A DNA stretch of 64,000 bases from Clostridia bacterium (GTDB lineage Bacteria; Bacillota; Clostridia; Oscillospirales; Acutalibacteraceae). The translations under genes were made by a program, and so were the position numbers. The DNA lies in assembly GCA_017531385.1 (NCBI GenBank), contig JAFXLD010000103.1, positions 49,843-113,842 of the forward strand, given 5' to 3'. The notes beneath the pieces are model-generated. The model did not search any database. It was not told where the DNA came from and saw nothing but the letters and a program-made list of their open reading frames with translations. Positions 7,591 to 15,933 of this stretch are shown here, piece after piece (positions within the stretch are counted from its first letter, which is position 1; every line of letters begins with the position of its first letter).

Positions 7591-10095
7591 ATGTCAAAAT
7601 CTGTTAAATATATAGTAAGCATTTTATTGGTAATTTTAACAGTTTTAACACCATTAAGTGTTTTTCCATCAGCAATAACAGCGTCTGCGGTAACTTATAG
7701 TGATCTTAATGCAGAAAATGTGTTTCTTAAACAGCAGACATCAATAACCTGTACTCTTGCCAGTGCTGCAATGCTGATGCGCAGGACTGCAATTTGTTCA
7801 GAATATGATGACTGGGAGAATATAACAGAAGAAAATATCCGTCAAATTGCATGGATAGAAGGAACGGGACTTCGTTGGAATTATACGTGCTATAATATTA
7901 CAATAGGACATGGGTATTTTTCTGCCGAAGTTGACAACAAAGAAGAATTGTTGAAATTACTTGAACTCAATCCTCAGGGTGTTGTAATTTATAACGGTGG
8001 AATGAATGGTCAGAGCCATGCTGTTCTGCTGTGTGACTACAATAAAAAATATGATACTTTTTATGTGGCAGATCCTGCACAAAATGCACCAAGCGGCAGA
8101 ATCCCGCTTATTGAATCCACAATTGTGGGTGAAACACAGGATGAGCAGATTGAAAACCTCACAGCGTATTGGTATGTTGTATCGCCGTCTGTTTCTGTTG
8201 AGGATGATAACTTTTTCGCAAACGATGAACCTCCTGTAGGACCTGATGACCCGAATGTGTATGATCCGACGGCAGATGTTGACGTCTTTAACTCAACAAA
8301 GAAAAAAATATATTCATATTATGTTGTTTCTGATGAATCTGCAGGCGGAACTGCACTCAGAAATTATCCCAGCGGAAGCAGTGATTTATACAAACGTCTG
8401 GAAAAAGGGACAATTCTGTATATTACATATCAGGGAAAAAACAACTTCGGTGCTACATGGTATAAAACAAACACCGGTCACTACATTTTCAGTAATAATC
8501 TTACCGCTTTTGATGAATTTTCCGCTGAAACGATTAAATTCAGGAACACAGCTGAAACTGCAAATGCAACCTATACCGTAAATGCGAAGAATGATACACG
8601 AACTCCCTTGCGACTTGAACCTTCAGAAGGAAATAATATTGTCGCTTATGTAAATAATGGCGATCGTCTTTATATTACTCATTCAGGTGTTAATTCTGTC
8701 GGCTCTGCATGGTTAAAAACACAGGAAGGTTATTATGTGAAAGCATCCGAGATGAAATATAAATCATCGGAAAAAGAAGAAGATTCATCATTCACAGGAA
8801 CATATACAATCGTAAACGGCAGCTATTCTGCATCTCCCATTGAAGATCCTCCGGAAGAAACTCCGTTTGAACCTGTTGAATATAAAATCACTGCATCTGC
8901 ACTTAATGTCCGCAAATCGGCTGTTGACGGTGAAGTTATAGGAGTGCTCGGTAATGGCACGGTTGTTGTTGTAACAGCTATTCTCAGCGGATGGGGAAGA
9001 ATATCCTATAACGGTTCTGAGGGTTGGATATCTCTTGATTATGCAGAAAAAGTTACAGAGGAGATTATTCCTGTCAAAATTGAATCAATCAAAATCAGCG
9101 ATGATTTTGTTCAGACCGGAAATCCTGTTTCGTGTTCTGTCAGTGTTTCTGCTGATGTGACTTGTATGTATAAGTTTTCTTTATATGATGACTCAGGTGA
9201 AAAAATATATTCCCAGTTGCATCATATGACCAAAAACACTTTCAGCTACAATCCGGATAAGCCCGGTGTATACTATTTCTTCGTTGAAGTGTTAACAAGT
9301 GATGAAAGAGAAATCAGCGGTTACAGCGGAAACTTTGTTGTTCATAATAAATTGCAGATTGATTCTGTTAAAAGCGACGTTGATGAATATACTTATGCTT
9401 ATGAAAAAATAACTTGGACCGTTGATACAGTTTCAGGTTCGGATTCTGTGTTTTATATGTACTCAGTGTATCATAATGGAGAATTGCTCTTTGAGAGATC
9501 TTCGTTCCTGAACACACTGTCATATATTCCTGAAAAAGCCGGAAATTATGTATTAAAGGTTTATCTTGAAGATTCTTATTCGTCATCTGAAGAGATCAGT
9601 TCCGAAGAAGTCACGGTTTACAATGCTCTGGGTATTGACGTTGTAACTGTCAGTGAATTGTCAGTTACAACAGGCGGTCAGGTTGTATGTGAAATAAAAG
9701 CGTCAGGAGGAACAGGAAATCCGTTATACTGTTTTACTGTTTTTAAGGATAATAAGGTAGTAAAAAACGGTGCGTATTCTCAGGATTCTGAAAGTGTTAT
9801 AACTTTTTCGGAAAAAGGTATTTATAAAATTTTCTGTGCAGTCAAAGATTCTGCAAACAGTATTGCATCTGCATTTTCAGCAGAGATAACCGTTATGGAT
9901 ATAATGCCCGGTGATGTTAACGGTGATGGGCAGATAACGGCAGCCGATGCACGTCTTGTTCTCCGTTATTCTGCAAGAATCGGAGAATTGACTGCAGACG
10001 GACTTATCGCTGCTGATGTGACCAAGGATAATGCCGTAAACGCATCCGATGCAAGACTTATTCTAAGATGTTCTGCAAATCTTGAAAGCATCTGA
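7591..10095 (+). CDS. Secreted C39-like peptidase with SH3 domains and dockerin
   Basis: Exported 834-residue multidomain protein. Signal peptide to about residue 33 (ITASA-VTY). Residues about 35-200 resemble the peptidase C39-like fold, with the nucleophile candidate C54 (SITCTLASAAM), a histidine in QSHAVLLC (about 142) and an aspartate in VADPA (about 161). Three SH3-like segments follow (about 240-310, 325-390, 430-485; the third has LNVRKSAVDGEVIGVL and GWGRISYNGSEGWI), then three Ig-like repeats (about 495-765). The C-terminus is a two-repeat dockerin (about 771-834) with DVNGDGQITAADARLVLR and DVTKDNAVNASDARLILR. It probably acts on peptides or cell wall outside the cell and is tethered by a cohesin not present here. 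Peptidase activity is not certain; the C39-like fold also occurs in inactive or bacteriocin-processing proteins. Confidence 0.85.
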   Translation: MSKSVKYIVSILLVILTVLTPLSVFPSAITASAVTYSDLNAENVFLKQQTSITCTLASAAMLMRRTAICSEYDDWENITEENIRQIAWIEGTGLRWNYTCYNITIGHGYFSAEVDNKEELLKLLELNPQGVVIYNGGMNGQSHAVLLCDYNKKYDTFYVADPAQNAPSGRIPLIESTIVGETQDEQIENLTAYWYVVSPSVSVEDDNFFANDEPPVGPDDPNVYDPTADVDVFNSTKKKIYSYYVVSDESAGGTALRNYPSGSSDLYKRLEKGTILYITYQGKNNFGATWYKTNTGHYIFSNNLTAFDEFSAETIKFRNTAETANATYTVNAKNDTRTPLRLEPSEGNNIVAYVNNGDRLYITHSGVNSVGSAWLKTQEGYYVKASEMKYKSSEKEEDSSFTGTYTIVNGSYSASPIEDPPEETPFEPVEYKITASALNVRKSAVDGEVIGVLGNGTVVVVTAILSGWGRISYNGSEGWISLDYAEKVTEEIIPVKIESIKISDDFVQTGNPVSCSVSVSADVTCMYKFSLYDDSGEKIYSQLHHMTKNTFSYNPDKPGVYYFFVEVLTSDEREISGYSGNFVVHNKLQIDSVKSDVDEYTYAYEKITWTVDTVSGSDSVFYMYSVYHNGELLFERSSFLNTLSYIPEKAGNYVLKVYLEDSYSSSEEISSEEVTVYNALGIDVVTVSELSVTTGGQVVCEIKASGGTGNPLYCFTVFKDNKVVKNGAYSQDSESVITFSEKGIYKIFCAVKDSANSIASAFSAEITVMDIMPGDVNGDGQITAADARLVLRYSARIGELTADGLIAADVTKDNAVNASDARLILRCSANLESI

Positions 10096-10132
10096 AATTT
10101 TAATTTTCATTAAATAAAAATGTAATATTATA

Positions 10133-10163
10133 TAAAAAAGCCGGATGCATCACTGCATCCGGC
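10133..10163 (-). terminator. Rho-independent terminator of the cysteine synthase gene
   Basis: Perfect 10-bp stem GCCGGATGCA/TGCATCCGGC with a 4-base loop, followed on the minus strand by six T. It lies between convergent genes and may also stop transcription from the left. Confidence 0.9.
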
Positions 10164-10182
10164 AGGTATTTTAGCATGTTTT

Positions 10183-11109
10183 TTAATCAAAAAGAGGTGT
10201 TGAGAAATATCTTTCTGCAGTATCGGGAAGAACAGTTACAACAGTTTTTCCTTTACCGAGTTTTTTTGCAAGTTTCAATGCGGCTGCAACATTTGTGCCG
10301 CTTGAAATACCGCACATAAGTCCTTCTTCTTTTGCAAGAGCTTTTGCAGTGCCTATTGCTTCATCATCGGTAATTATGCAGATGTTGTTATAAATTTCCG
10401 TGTTGAGAATCGGCGGAATAAGCCCGTCACCGATACCCATCTGAAGGTGCGTTCCGATGTTTCCGCCGGCAAGAATTGCTGCGTTTTCCGGTTCAACAGC
10501 CCATATTTCAATGTCAGGATTCTGAGCCTTGAGTACTTCACCGATACCGGTTATTGTTCCGCCTGTACCGATGCCTGAACAGAAACCGTGAATTGTTCCC
10601 GCTGTCTGTTCAAGAATTTCAAGTGCTGTATGATGTCTGTGTACAGTGGGATTGGCTTCGTTTTCAAACTGCTGAGGAATAAAAACTCTGCTGTCTTCCT
10701 CTGCCAGTTTCATTGCTGTCTGAACGCATTTTTCAATACATTCGCCTATGTTACCGTCATCGTGAACAAGAATAACCTCTGCACCGTAATGTTCAACAAG
10801 TTTCTTGCGTTCAATGCTTACGGAATCGGGCATGATGATTTTTGTTGTGTAGCCTTTGACTGCACCGACGAGTGCAAGACCGATTCCCTGGTTACCGCTG
10901 GTCGGCTCAACGATGATAGTATCTTTATTGATTTTTCCCTGTTTTTCGGCTTCTTTTATCATATTGAAAGCAGTTCTTGTTTTGATTGAACCGCCCACAT
11001 TCAGACCTTCGTACTTTACAAGGATTTCAGCTGAATCTTCAGGAACGATTTTTGAAAGTCTTATAAGGGGAGTGCTCCCCATTGCTTCAAGAATATTGTT
11101 ATATATCAT
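10183..11109 (-). CDS. cysK: Cysteine synthase A-like PLP enzyme
   Basis: Probably O-acetylserine sulfhydrylase (O-acetylserine + sulfide to cysteine), a cytosolic fold-type II PLP enzyme of normal length (308 aa). K43 in GGSIKTR is the expected PLP lysine; SGIGTGGTITG is the phosphate-binding loop, and GISSGTN is conserved near the C-terminus. Two deviations: the usual NP..SVKDR around the lysine is NVGGSIKTR, and the substrate loop TSGNTG reads TSGNQG. These could shift substrate preference toward another beta-replacement reaction. It has its own promoter and terminator, and no cysE is nearby. Confidence 0.85.
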   Translation of the reverse strand: MIYNNILEAMGSTPLIRLSKIVPEDSAEILVKYEGLNVGGSIKTRTAFNMIKEAEKQGKINKDTIIVEPTSGNQGIGLALVGAVKGYTTKIIMPDSVSIERKKLVEHYGAEVILVHDDGNIGECIEKCVQTAMKLAEEDSRVFIPQQFENEANPTVHRHHTALEILEQTAGTIHGFCSGIGTGGTITGIGEVLKAQNPDIEIWAVEPENAAILAGGNIGTHLQMGIGDGLIPPILNTEIYNNICIITDDEAIGTAKALAKEEGLMCGISSGTNVAAALKLAKKLGKGKTVVTVLPDTAERYFSTPLFD

Positions 11110-11141
11110 AAATGCACCTCATAATAAACAAATACTAACAA

Positions 11142-11170
11142 ATTATAATATTATTTTCGAGCAAAGTCAA
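11142..11170 (-). promoter_or_regulatory. Sigma-A promoter of the cysteine synthase gene
   Basis: On the minus strand TTGACT, 17-base spacer, TATAAT, about 33 bases before the start codon at 11109. Confidence 0.75.
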
Positions 11171-11207
11171 TTATATAATATGAACAGATACAGAAAAGAG
11201 TGAAAAA

Positions 11208-11633
11208 ATGCATAATTTTCTTTTAAAACTCAGGAATTTCATGGCAGGCAGAAACGGAATTGATAAATTGACAGTGGGGCTTTTGGTCATTTACGGTATT
11301 TTTGCCTTTATTAAAATTTTTCTTCGGTTTTTTCTTGTAGGGTATATTGTGGCATCAGTTTTGCAATATGCTGTACTTGCGTATGCAGTTTTCCGCATTA
11401 TGTCAAAAAATATCCAGAAAAGATATAACGAAAATTTTAAGTTCGAACAGTTTCTGAAAGCATGGAATCCGTATATTGAACACATGAAATTACGCTTTAA
11501 ATTTTTTAAAACACACCGATTCAGAACCTGCAGAGGTTGCGGTGAATTTTTGCGTTTAAAAAAAGGAAAACACCGAAAGCAGATAACCTGTCCCAGATGC
11601 GGAAAAGAACTTACATTTCACTTTCTGTTCTGA
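11208..11633 (+). CDS. Small membrane protein with C-terminal zinc ribbon
   Basis: Unnamed 141-residue protein. Two adjacent hydrophobic segments (about 22-42 and 44-64) suggest a membrane hairpin. A basic cytosolic tail ends in a zinc ribbon with paired CxxC knuckles (CRGC at about 109-112 and CPRC at about 128-131). The last 23 bases overlap the end of the convergent pseudouridine synthase gene, so the two transcripts are antisense to each other at the 3' ends. Function unknown; a rubredoxin-like metal site is likely. Confidence 0.75.
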   Translation: MHNFLLKLRNFMAGRNGIDKLTVGLLVIYGIFAFIKIFLRFFLVGYIVASVLQYAVLAYAVFRIMSKNIQKRYNENFKFEQFLKAWNPYIEHMKLRFKFFKTHRFRTCRGCGEFLRLKKGKHRKQITCPRCGKELTFHFLF

Positions 11634-12264
11634 ATTCACTCCAGGGATAAATATTCATGTCGGGCATAGAAGAAACGGTCATTGTTTCGTTTGTAAACGG
11701 ATGCTTGAATGACAACGAATGTGACCATAACGCAATCGTACATCTGTTGTTGTGGCTTCCGTATTTCCCGTCACCTGTAAGCGGTGTTTTCCGAGATGCG
11801 AACTGAACTCTTATCTGATGCGAGCGACCTGTTCTGAGTTTTACTTTTACAAAAGACATCGCATCTGACTCCTGCAGAACTTCGTAATCGAGAACAGCTT
11901 CTTTCACACCTTTTCTTATACGTTTTACAACAAAAGTTTTATTTTTGTGTGAGTCTTTAAACAGCAGATCACGCATTTCGCCGTTCTTTTCTTTGAGATG
12001 TCCGTCTGTTACGGCAAGATAAGTTTTTTCAAGCAGGTTGTTTGCAATGATTTCAGAGAAAGCGGCGGCACTTTTTTTTGATTTTGCATACATAATAACC
12101 CCGCCGACAGGTTTGTCAAGCCTGTGCAGTGTGAATATTTCATTGCCTGTCTGCGTTTTTAAAGCCTTTGGCAGACTTTCTGCGTCAGAAGAATCTTCGG
12201 ACAGCATACCCACTTCCTTTTCACAGATAATTATATGCTCGTCTTCAAATAGAATTTTCACCAT
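11611..12264 (-). CDS. RluA-family pseudouridine synthase
   Basis: Isomerises uridine to pseudouridine in rRNA or tRNA. HRLDKPVGG (47-55) carries the catalytic Asp50, and RSHQIRVQF is the conserved RNA/uridine-binding segment of the RluA/RsuA group. At 217 aa it has only the catalytic domain, without the N-terminal S4 domain of RluD, as in RluA/TruC types. The ATG at 12264 is preferred to an upstream in-frame TTG (12291), which lacks a ribosome site. The target base cannot be told from sequence. Confidence 0.88.
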   Translation of the reverse strand: MVKILFEDEHIIICEKEVGMLSEDSSDAESLPKALKTQTGNEIFTLHRLDKPVGGVIMYAKSKKSAAAFSEIIANNLLEKTYLAVTDGHLKEKNGEMRDLLFKDSHKNKTFVVKRIRKGVKEAVLDYEVLQESDAMSFVKVKLRTGRSHQIRVQFASRKTPLTGDGKYGSHNNRCTIALWSHSLSFKHPFTNETMTVSSMPDMNIYPWSEFRTESEM

Positions 12265-12328
12265 ATTATCACCGCAGACATGATACCACAAAAGGCTTTT
12301 TTGTACAATATGTTTTTATTTATTTTTG

Positions 12329-12357
12329 TTGACTTAATTAACTTTACATGATAAAAT
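12329..12357 (+). promoter_or_regulatory. Sigma-A promoter for the Cys3-His repeat protein
   Basis: TTGACT, 17-base spacer, TAAAAT, 27 bases before the start at 12384. Confidence 0.75.
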
Positions 12358-12383
12358 AATTCTGTATACGGAGGATGATAAGT

Positions 12384-14039
12384 ATGAAAAGGCTTATAAG
12401 TTTTGTCACAACAGGAATAATTGCAGTTCTTGGCGTTGTAGTGATTGGCGCAGCATTTGCTCAGGTTGATACAGTTTCCGAAACTGCAATGGCTGATAAC
12501 GGATTATGTGAAAACCATGTTTATGCTAATGAAGGTGATTACATCATTATAAAGGATGCAAACTGTTCTGCTACAGGTACCAAGTACAGAAGCTGTATAG
12601 TCTGCAGTGACAAAGAAATCGTTGAAATTCCCAAAAATCCCGATAAACATTCTCAGTTATCATCTTTCTGGACTTTTGATCCGAAACCGACCTGTGTTGC
12701 AGGCGGTGTGAAATACAGAATCTGTTATGCCTGCAATTCATCTGCCGAAATAACTGAGGTCCCTGCAGATCCTGAGGCTCATGAAGCAAAAGGCGGTTAT
12801 GTTGTAGTAACTGCAGAAACCTGTTCTTCCACAGGTGAAAAAGCATATCAGTGCAAGCATTGTGATGAATTTTTCGGTAATGAAGAAATTCCTGCCGACA
12901 GCGGAAAGCATGTTGTAAGTGAAAATTCTCAGTGGAGAGTTGTAACTCTTCCCGGATGTGCAGAAGAAGGAATGATGGTTGCATCCTGTGATCTGTGCGG
13001 CAGTGACGCAGAACAGAAATCTATACCTGCAACAGGTAATCATACTTTGAGTGATGAATGGACAGTTGATAAAGAGCCAAACTGCTCATCAGACGGTGTA
13101 AAATCACGTCATTGCACTGTTTGCGATGCACCGTTTGAAGAAACTGCAATTCCTGCAATTCCCGATAAGCATACATTCTCCGAAGAATTTACGGTTGATA
13201 AAGAAGCTGATTGTATATCAGAAGGTGAGATGTCAAAGCATTGTCTTTATTGTGATGAAAGAACAGATGTCTACCCGATAAACATAGCTCCCGATGCACA
13301 TTCCTATACTGATGAATGGATTATCACAAAAGAGCCAACCTGTTCAGCAACAGGTCTTAAACACAAAGTCTGCACACTTTGTGATAAGGAATCTGTTCCG
13401 ACAATGATCGGAAAAACGGATCATACATATCCCGATACCTATGAGATAATAAAAGAATCTGCAGACGGTCTTTCTGCTCAGGTCAAATATATCTGTACGG
13501 AATGCGGATATGAATATGTGACGATCGTGGTATTCGGCGACAGTAACGGAAACGGCAATATCGGTGATGACCCCCTGCCTTCAAACAAAATTTATAAAAT
13601 AATTCCCGTAGAATCCACCGTTATAAAGGTTGATCATGAAAATCTTCTGATTTCAAATGTTGCAAGAAATATGCTTATAGGTGATTTCCTTTCATATTTT
13701 ACAAACAGCAGTTCTTTTGTTGTTTATGATGAAAATAATCAATTTGTGAATGAAGAGGATTATATCGGCACAGGTTGCAGATTGAATCATGAAACTCCCG
13801 ACGGAAATGTGACAAATTATTATGTAAGCGTTACAGGTGATATTGATTCTGACGGAAAAATAAACGCAGCCGATGCAAGACTTATTCTGCGTGCTTCCGC
13901 AAAAATTGATGAGCTTACAGGTGCATATTACACTGCAGCAGACGTTAATCTTGACGGCAAAGTAAATGCAGCAGATGCAAGAAAGACTCTCAGGGTTGCT
14001 GCGCATCTTGAATTCTTTAAAGAAACATATGAAAATTAA
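12384..14039 (+). CDS. Exported dockerin protein with eight Cys3-His repeats
   Basis: Secreted 551-residue protein. The ATG at 12384 is used because GGAGG (12370-12374) is correctly spaced for it; an ATG at 12375 would sit on top of that site. After the signal peptide come about eight tandem repeats of roughly 43 residues. Each has the pattern C-x9/10-C-x2-C followed by an Ile-Pro turn and a terminal His, for example PNCSSDGVKSRHCTVCD; the eighth has lost its first Cys. This could bind metal or be disulfide-stabilised. A small module of about 70 residues follows (VDHENLLISN..), then a two-repeat dockerin (about 485-551; SDGKINAADARLILR, LDGKVNAADARKTLR). No catalytic domain is seen, so a structural or adhesive role is more likely. 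The stop overlaps the next gene by 11 bases. Confidence 0.82.
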   Translation: MKRLISFVTTGIIAVLGVVVIGAAFAQVDTVSETAMADNGLCENHVYANEGDYIIIKDANCSATGTKYRSCIVCSDKEIVEIPKNPDKHSQLSSFWTFDPKPTCVAGGVKYRICYACNSSAEITEVPADPEAHEAKGGYVVVTAETCSSTGEKAYQCKHCDEFFGNEEIPADSGKHVVSENSQWRVVTLPGCAEEGMMVASCDLCGSDAEQKSIPATGNHTLSDEWTVDKEPNCSSDGVKSRHCTVCDAPFEETAIPAIPDKHTFSEEFTVDKEADCISEGEMSKHCLYCDERTDVYPINIAPDAHSYTDEWIITKEPTCSATGLKHKVCTLCDKESVPTMIGKTDHTYPDTYEIIKESADGLSAQVKYICTECGYEYVTIVVFGDSNGNGNIGDDPLPSNKIYKIIPVESTVIKVDHENLLISNVARNMLIGDFLSYFTNSSSFVVYDENNQFVNEEDYIGTGCRLNHETPDGNVTNYYVSVTGDIDSDGKINAADARLILRASAKIDELTGAYYTAADVNLDGKVNAADARKTLRVAAHLEFFKETYEN

Positions 14040-14772
14040 CGAAAACGAACATATTGAATATATAAATAACGAACTCAAACTCATAGTCTCGAAGGCTCAC
14101 ACCTTCGGGACTGATGCACTTTTGCTGGCAGATTTTGCTTCTCCCTCAAAAAAAGCAGCTGCCTGTGATTTCGGTACAGGTTGCGGTATAATTCCGTTTT
14201 ATTGGGTTCGGGAGGGACTTTGCAAAGAGATTTATACCGCAGAAATTCAGCAAAACGGTTATGACCAGCTCTGCCGTTCCTTAGAACTTAACAGTCTTGA
14301 CAAAATCAAGCCCTTTAACTGCGATTTAAGGGAGCTGCCGAAAGAGTTTCCTAAAGGGCAGTTTGATGTCGTTACTATGAATCCGCCTTATACAAAGGCA
14401 AATGCGGGAATCGAAAGCAGTGAGGAAAGTGCAAAAATTGCAAGACACGGTATAACCTGTTCTTTTGATGATGTGTGCACAGCCGCATCAAAGCTTTTGA
14501 AATTCGGTGGCAGACTTTGTATGTGCATCCGTCCCGAAAGACTTTTTGAACTGACATGTGCGATGCAGAAAGTGAAAATTGAGCCCAAAAGACTTCGTTT
14601 TGTTTCTCAGCGTGACGGTTTGTCCCCATGGCTTGTTCTTGTTGAAGGTAAGCTCGGCAGGAATCCCGGTGTTATAGTTGAACCTGAGCTTCATATCGAG
14701 GGTGCTGACGGTAAAGAATCAGCAGAAATGCTTGAAATTATCGGCACATACCGAAAGGACGGTGCCGGATAA
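14029..14772 (+). CDS. tRNA1(Val) (adenine37-N6)-methyltransferase-like
   Basis: SAM-dependent N6-adenine methyltransferase of the TrmN6/YfiC group, 247 aa. The SAM site is DFGTGCGIIPF (about 44-54) and the adenine-binding motif IV is NPPY (in VTMNPPYTKANAG), which marks N6-adenine or glutamine methylation. The opening LKLIVSKAHTFGTDALLLADF matches this family. The ATG at 14029 is inside the preceding dockerin gene, so translation may be coupled even though the functions are unrelated. It begins a tight run of RNA-related genes. Substrate is inferred from the family. Confidence 0.85.
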   Translation: MKINENEHIEYINNELKLIVSKAHTFGTDALLLADFASPSKKAAACDFGTGCGIIPFYWVREGLCKEIYTAEIQQNGYDQLCRSLELNSLDKIKPFNCDLRELPKEFPKGQFDVVTMNPPYTKANAGIESSEESAKIARHGITCSFDDVCTAASKLLKFGGRLCMCIRPERLFELTCAMQKVKIEPKRLRFVSQRDGLSPWLVLVEGKLGRNPGVIVEPELHIEGADGKESAEMLEIIGTYRKDGAG

Positions 14773-14894
14773 TGCAGAACACAGGTCTTATAATACTATG
14801 GGTGATTATAATAATTATGCTTCTGCAAAGAAAAAAGGTGCAGAGAATACTTCATATTCTCAGAATAAAGAAAAGAAAAAGAGGTAATATCGAC

Positions 14895-15110
14895 ATGAAT
14901 CATATGATTGAAAAATTTATCGGTAAAGATTGTCTTATCAATCTCGGTTCGGGTTCAGTTGCAGACGGAATCGTAAAATCTGTTGCTGACGGTTGGGTAG
15001 AACTTGAAAGCAAAGACGGTAATCTGCAGGCTGTGAATATCGATTACATAAGCAGAATAAGAGTTTACCCCACAAACAAAAACGGGAAAAGGAAAGTTGT
15101 TATAGAATGA
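14895..15110 (+). CDS. Small conserved protein, possible LSm-like barrel
   Basis: 71-residue protein reading as a five-strand small barrel: KFIGKDCLINLGSG, then a VADGWVELESKDG hairpin and NIDYISRIRVYP, a pattern shared by LSm/Hfq-like and similar small clostridial domains. The ATG at 14895 follows AAGAGG. An in-frame ATG at 14772, overlapping the previous stop as TAATG, would add 41 residues with a hydrophobic stretch and a basic tail; it lacks a ribosome site of its own but could be reached by coupling. The last bases overlap the rsmI start (ATGA). Function unknown; nucleic-acid binding is an inference. Confidence 0.65.
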   Translation: MNHMIEKFIGKDCLINLGSGSVADGIVKSVADGWVELESKDGNLQAVNIDYISRIRVYPTNKNGKRKVVIE

Positions 15111-15931
15111 GCGGAAAACTTTATGTAGTGGGTACTCCCATAGGAAATCTGGGCGATTTCTCACCCAGAGCCGTGAAAACATTTGAAGAAGTAGATTTTA
15201 TTGCAGCAGAGGACACCAGAGTCACCGTAAAGCTTCTTAATCACTTTGAAATAAAGAAACCGATGGTCAGCTATTATGAGCATAATAAGGCTCAGAAAAG
15301 CTCTCACATCATTTCACGCATACTTGACGGTGAAGACTGTGCATTGGTGACGGATGCGGGTATGCCTGCAATCTCAGACCCCGGCACAGACCTTGTTGCA
15401 CTCTGCCATGAACACGGAATTGATGTCGTTTCCGTGCCCGGACCCTCTGCAATAATCACAGCTGCCGCAATCAGCGGTATGGATGTTGGCAGGTTCACTT
15501 TTGAGGGCTTTCTTACTGGCAATAAGCCGAAAAGAAGAGAACATCTTGAAGAAGTCAAAGACGAAAGACGCACAATGTTTTTCTATGAAGCACCTCATAA
15601 GCTTGCGGCAACACTCCGTGATATGCTTGAGTTCTTCGGGGACAGAAAAATCGCAATCATCAAAGAGCTTACAAAAATTCACGAATCCGTTGAGCATACA
15701 ACATTGTCAGAAGCTGCAGCAAAGTACACAGGTGTAAAGCTCAAGGGTGAGTATGTGCTTATCATTGAAGGTAAGAAAAAGGAAGAAATTCAGGAAGAAG
15801 AAATAGACGGTATAGCCCTTGCAAAGCAGTATCTGTCAGAAGGTATGTCAGCAAGTGAAGCTGCAAAAAAAGCAGCTAAGGAAACAAGCCTTAAAAAAGG
15901 CGATATTTACAAAGCTCTTATGGAGGATTAA
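15107..15931 (+). CDS. rsmI: 16S rRNA (cytidine1402-2'-O)-methyltransferase
   Basis: RsmI methylates the ribose of C1402 in the decoding centre of 16S rRNA. The 274-residue protein has the tetrapyrrole-methylase fold: GTPIGNLGDFSPRA (about 9-22), AAEDTR (about 34-39), LVTDAGMPAISDPG (about 80-93) and VPGPSA. A C-terminal helical tail (SEGMSASEAAKKAAKE) is also typical. It overlaps the upstream small gene by 4 bases (ATGA) and is followed after 2 bases by the next gene, so it is in the middle of an operon. Confidence 0.95.
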   Translation: MSGKLYVVGTPIGNLGDFSPRAVKTFEEVDFIAAEDTRVTVKLLNHFEIKKPMVSYYEHNKAQKSSHIISRILDGEDCALVTDAGMPAISDPGTDLVALCHEHGIDVVSVPGPSAIITAAAISGMDVGRFTFEGFLTGNKPKRREHLEEVKDERRTMFFYEAPHKLAATLRDMLEFFGDRKIAIIKELTKIHESVEHTTLSEAAAKYTGVKLKGEYVLIIEGKKKEEIQEEEIDGIALAKQYLSEGMSASEAAKKAAKETSLKKGDIYKALMED

Positions 15932-15933
15932 TT

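Noticed and set aside
12571-13043. Antisense ORFs of 101-137 codons within the Cys3-His repeat gene
   Set aside because: They mirror the repeats of the plus-strand gene and have no promoter or ribosome site.
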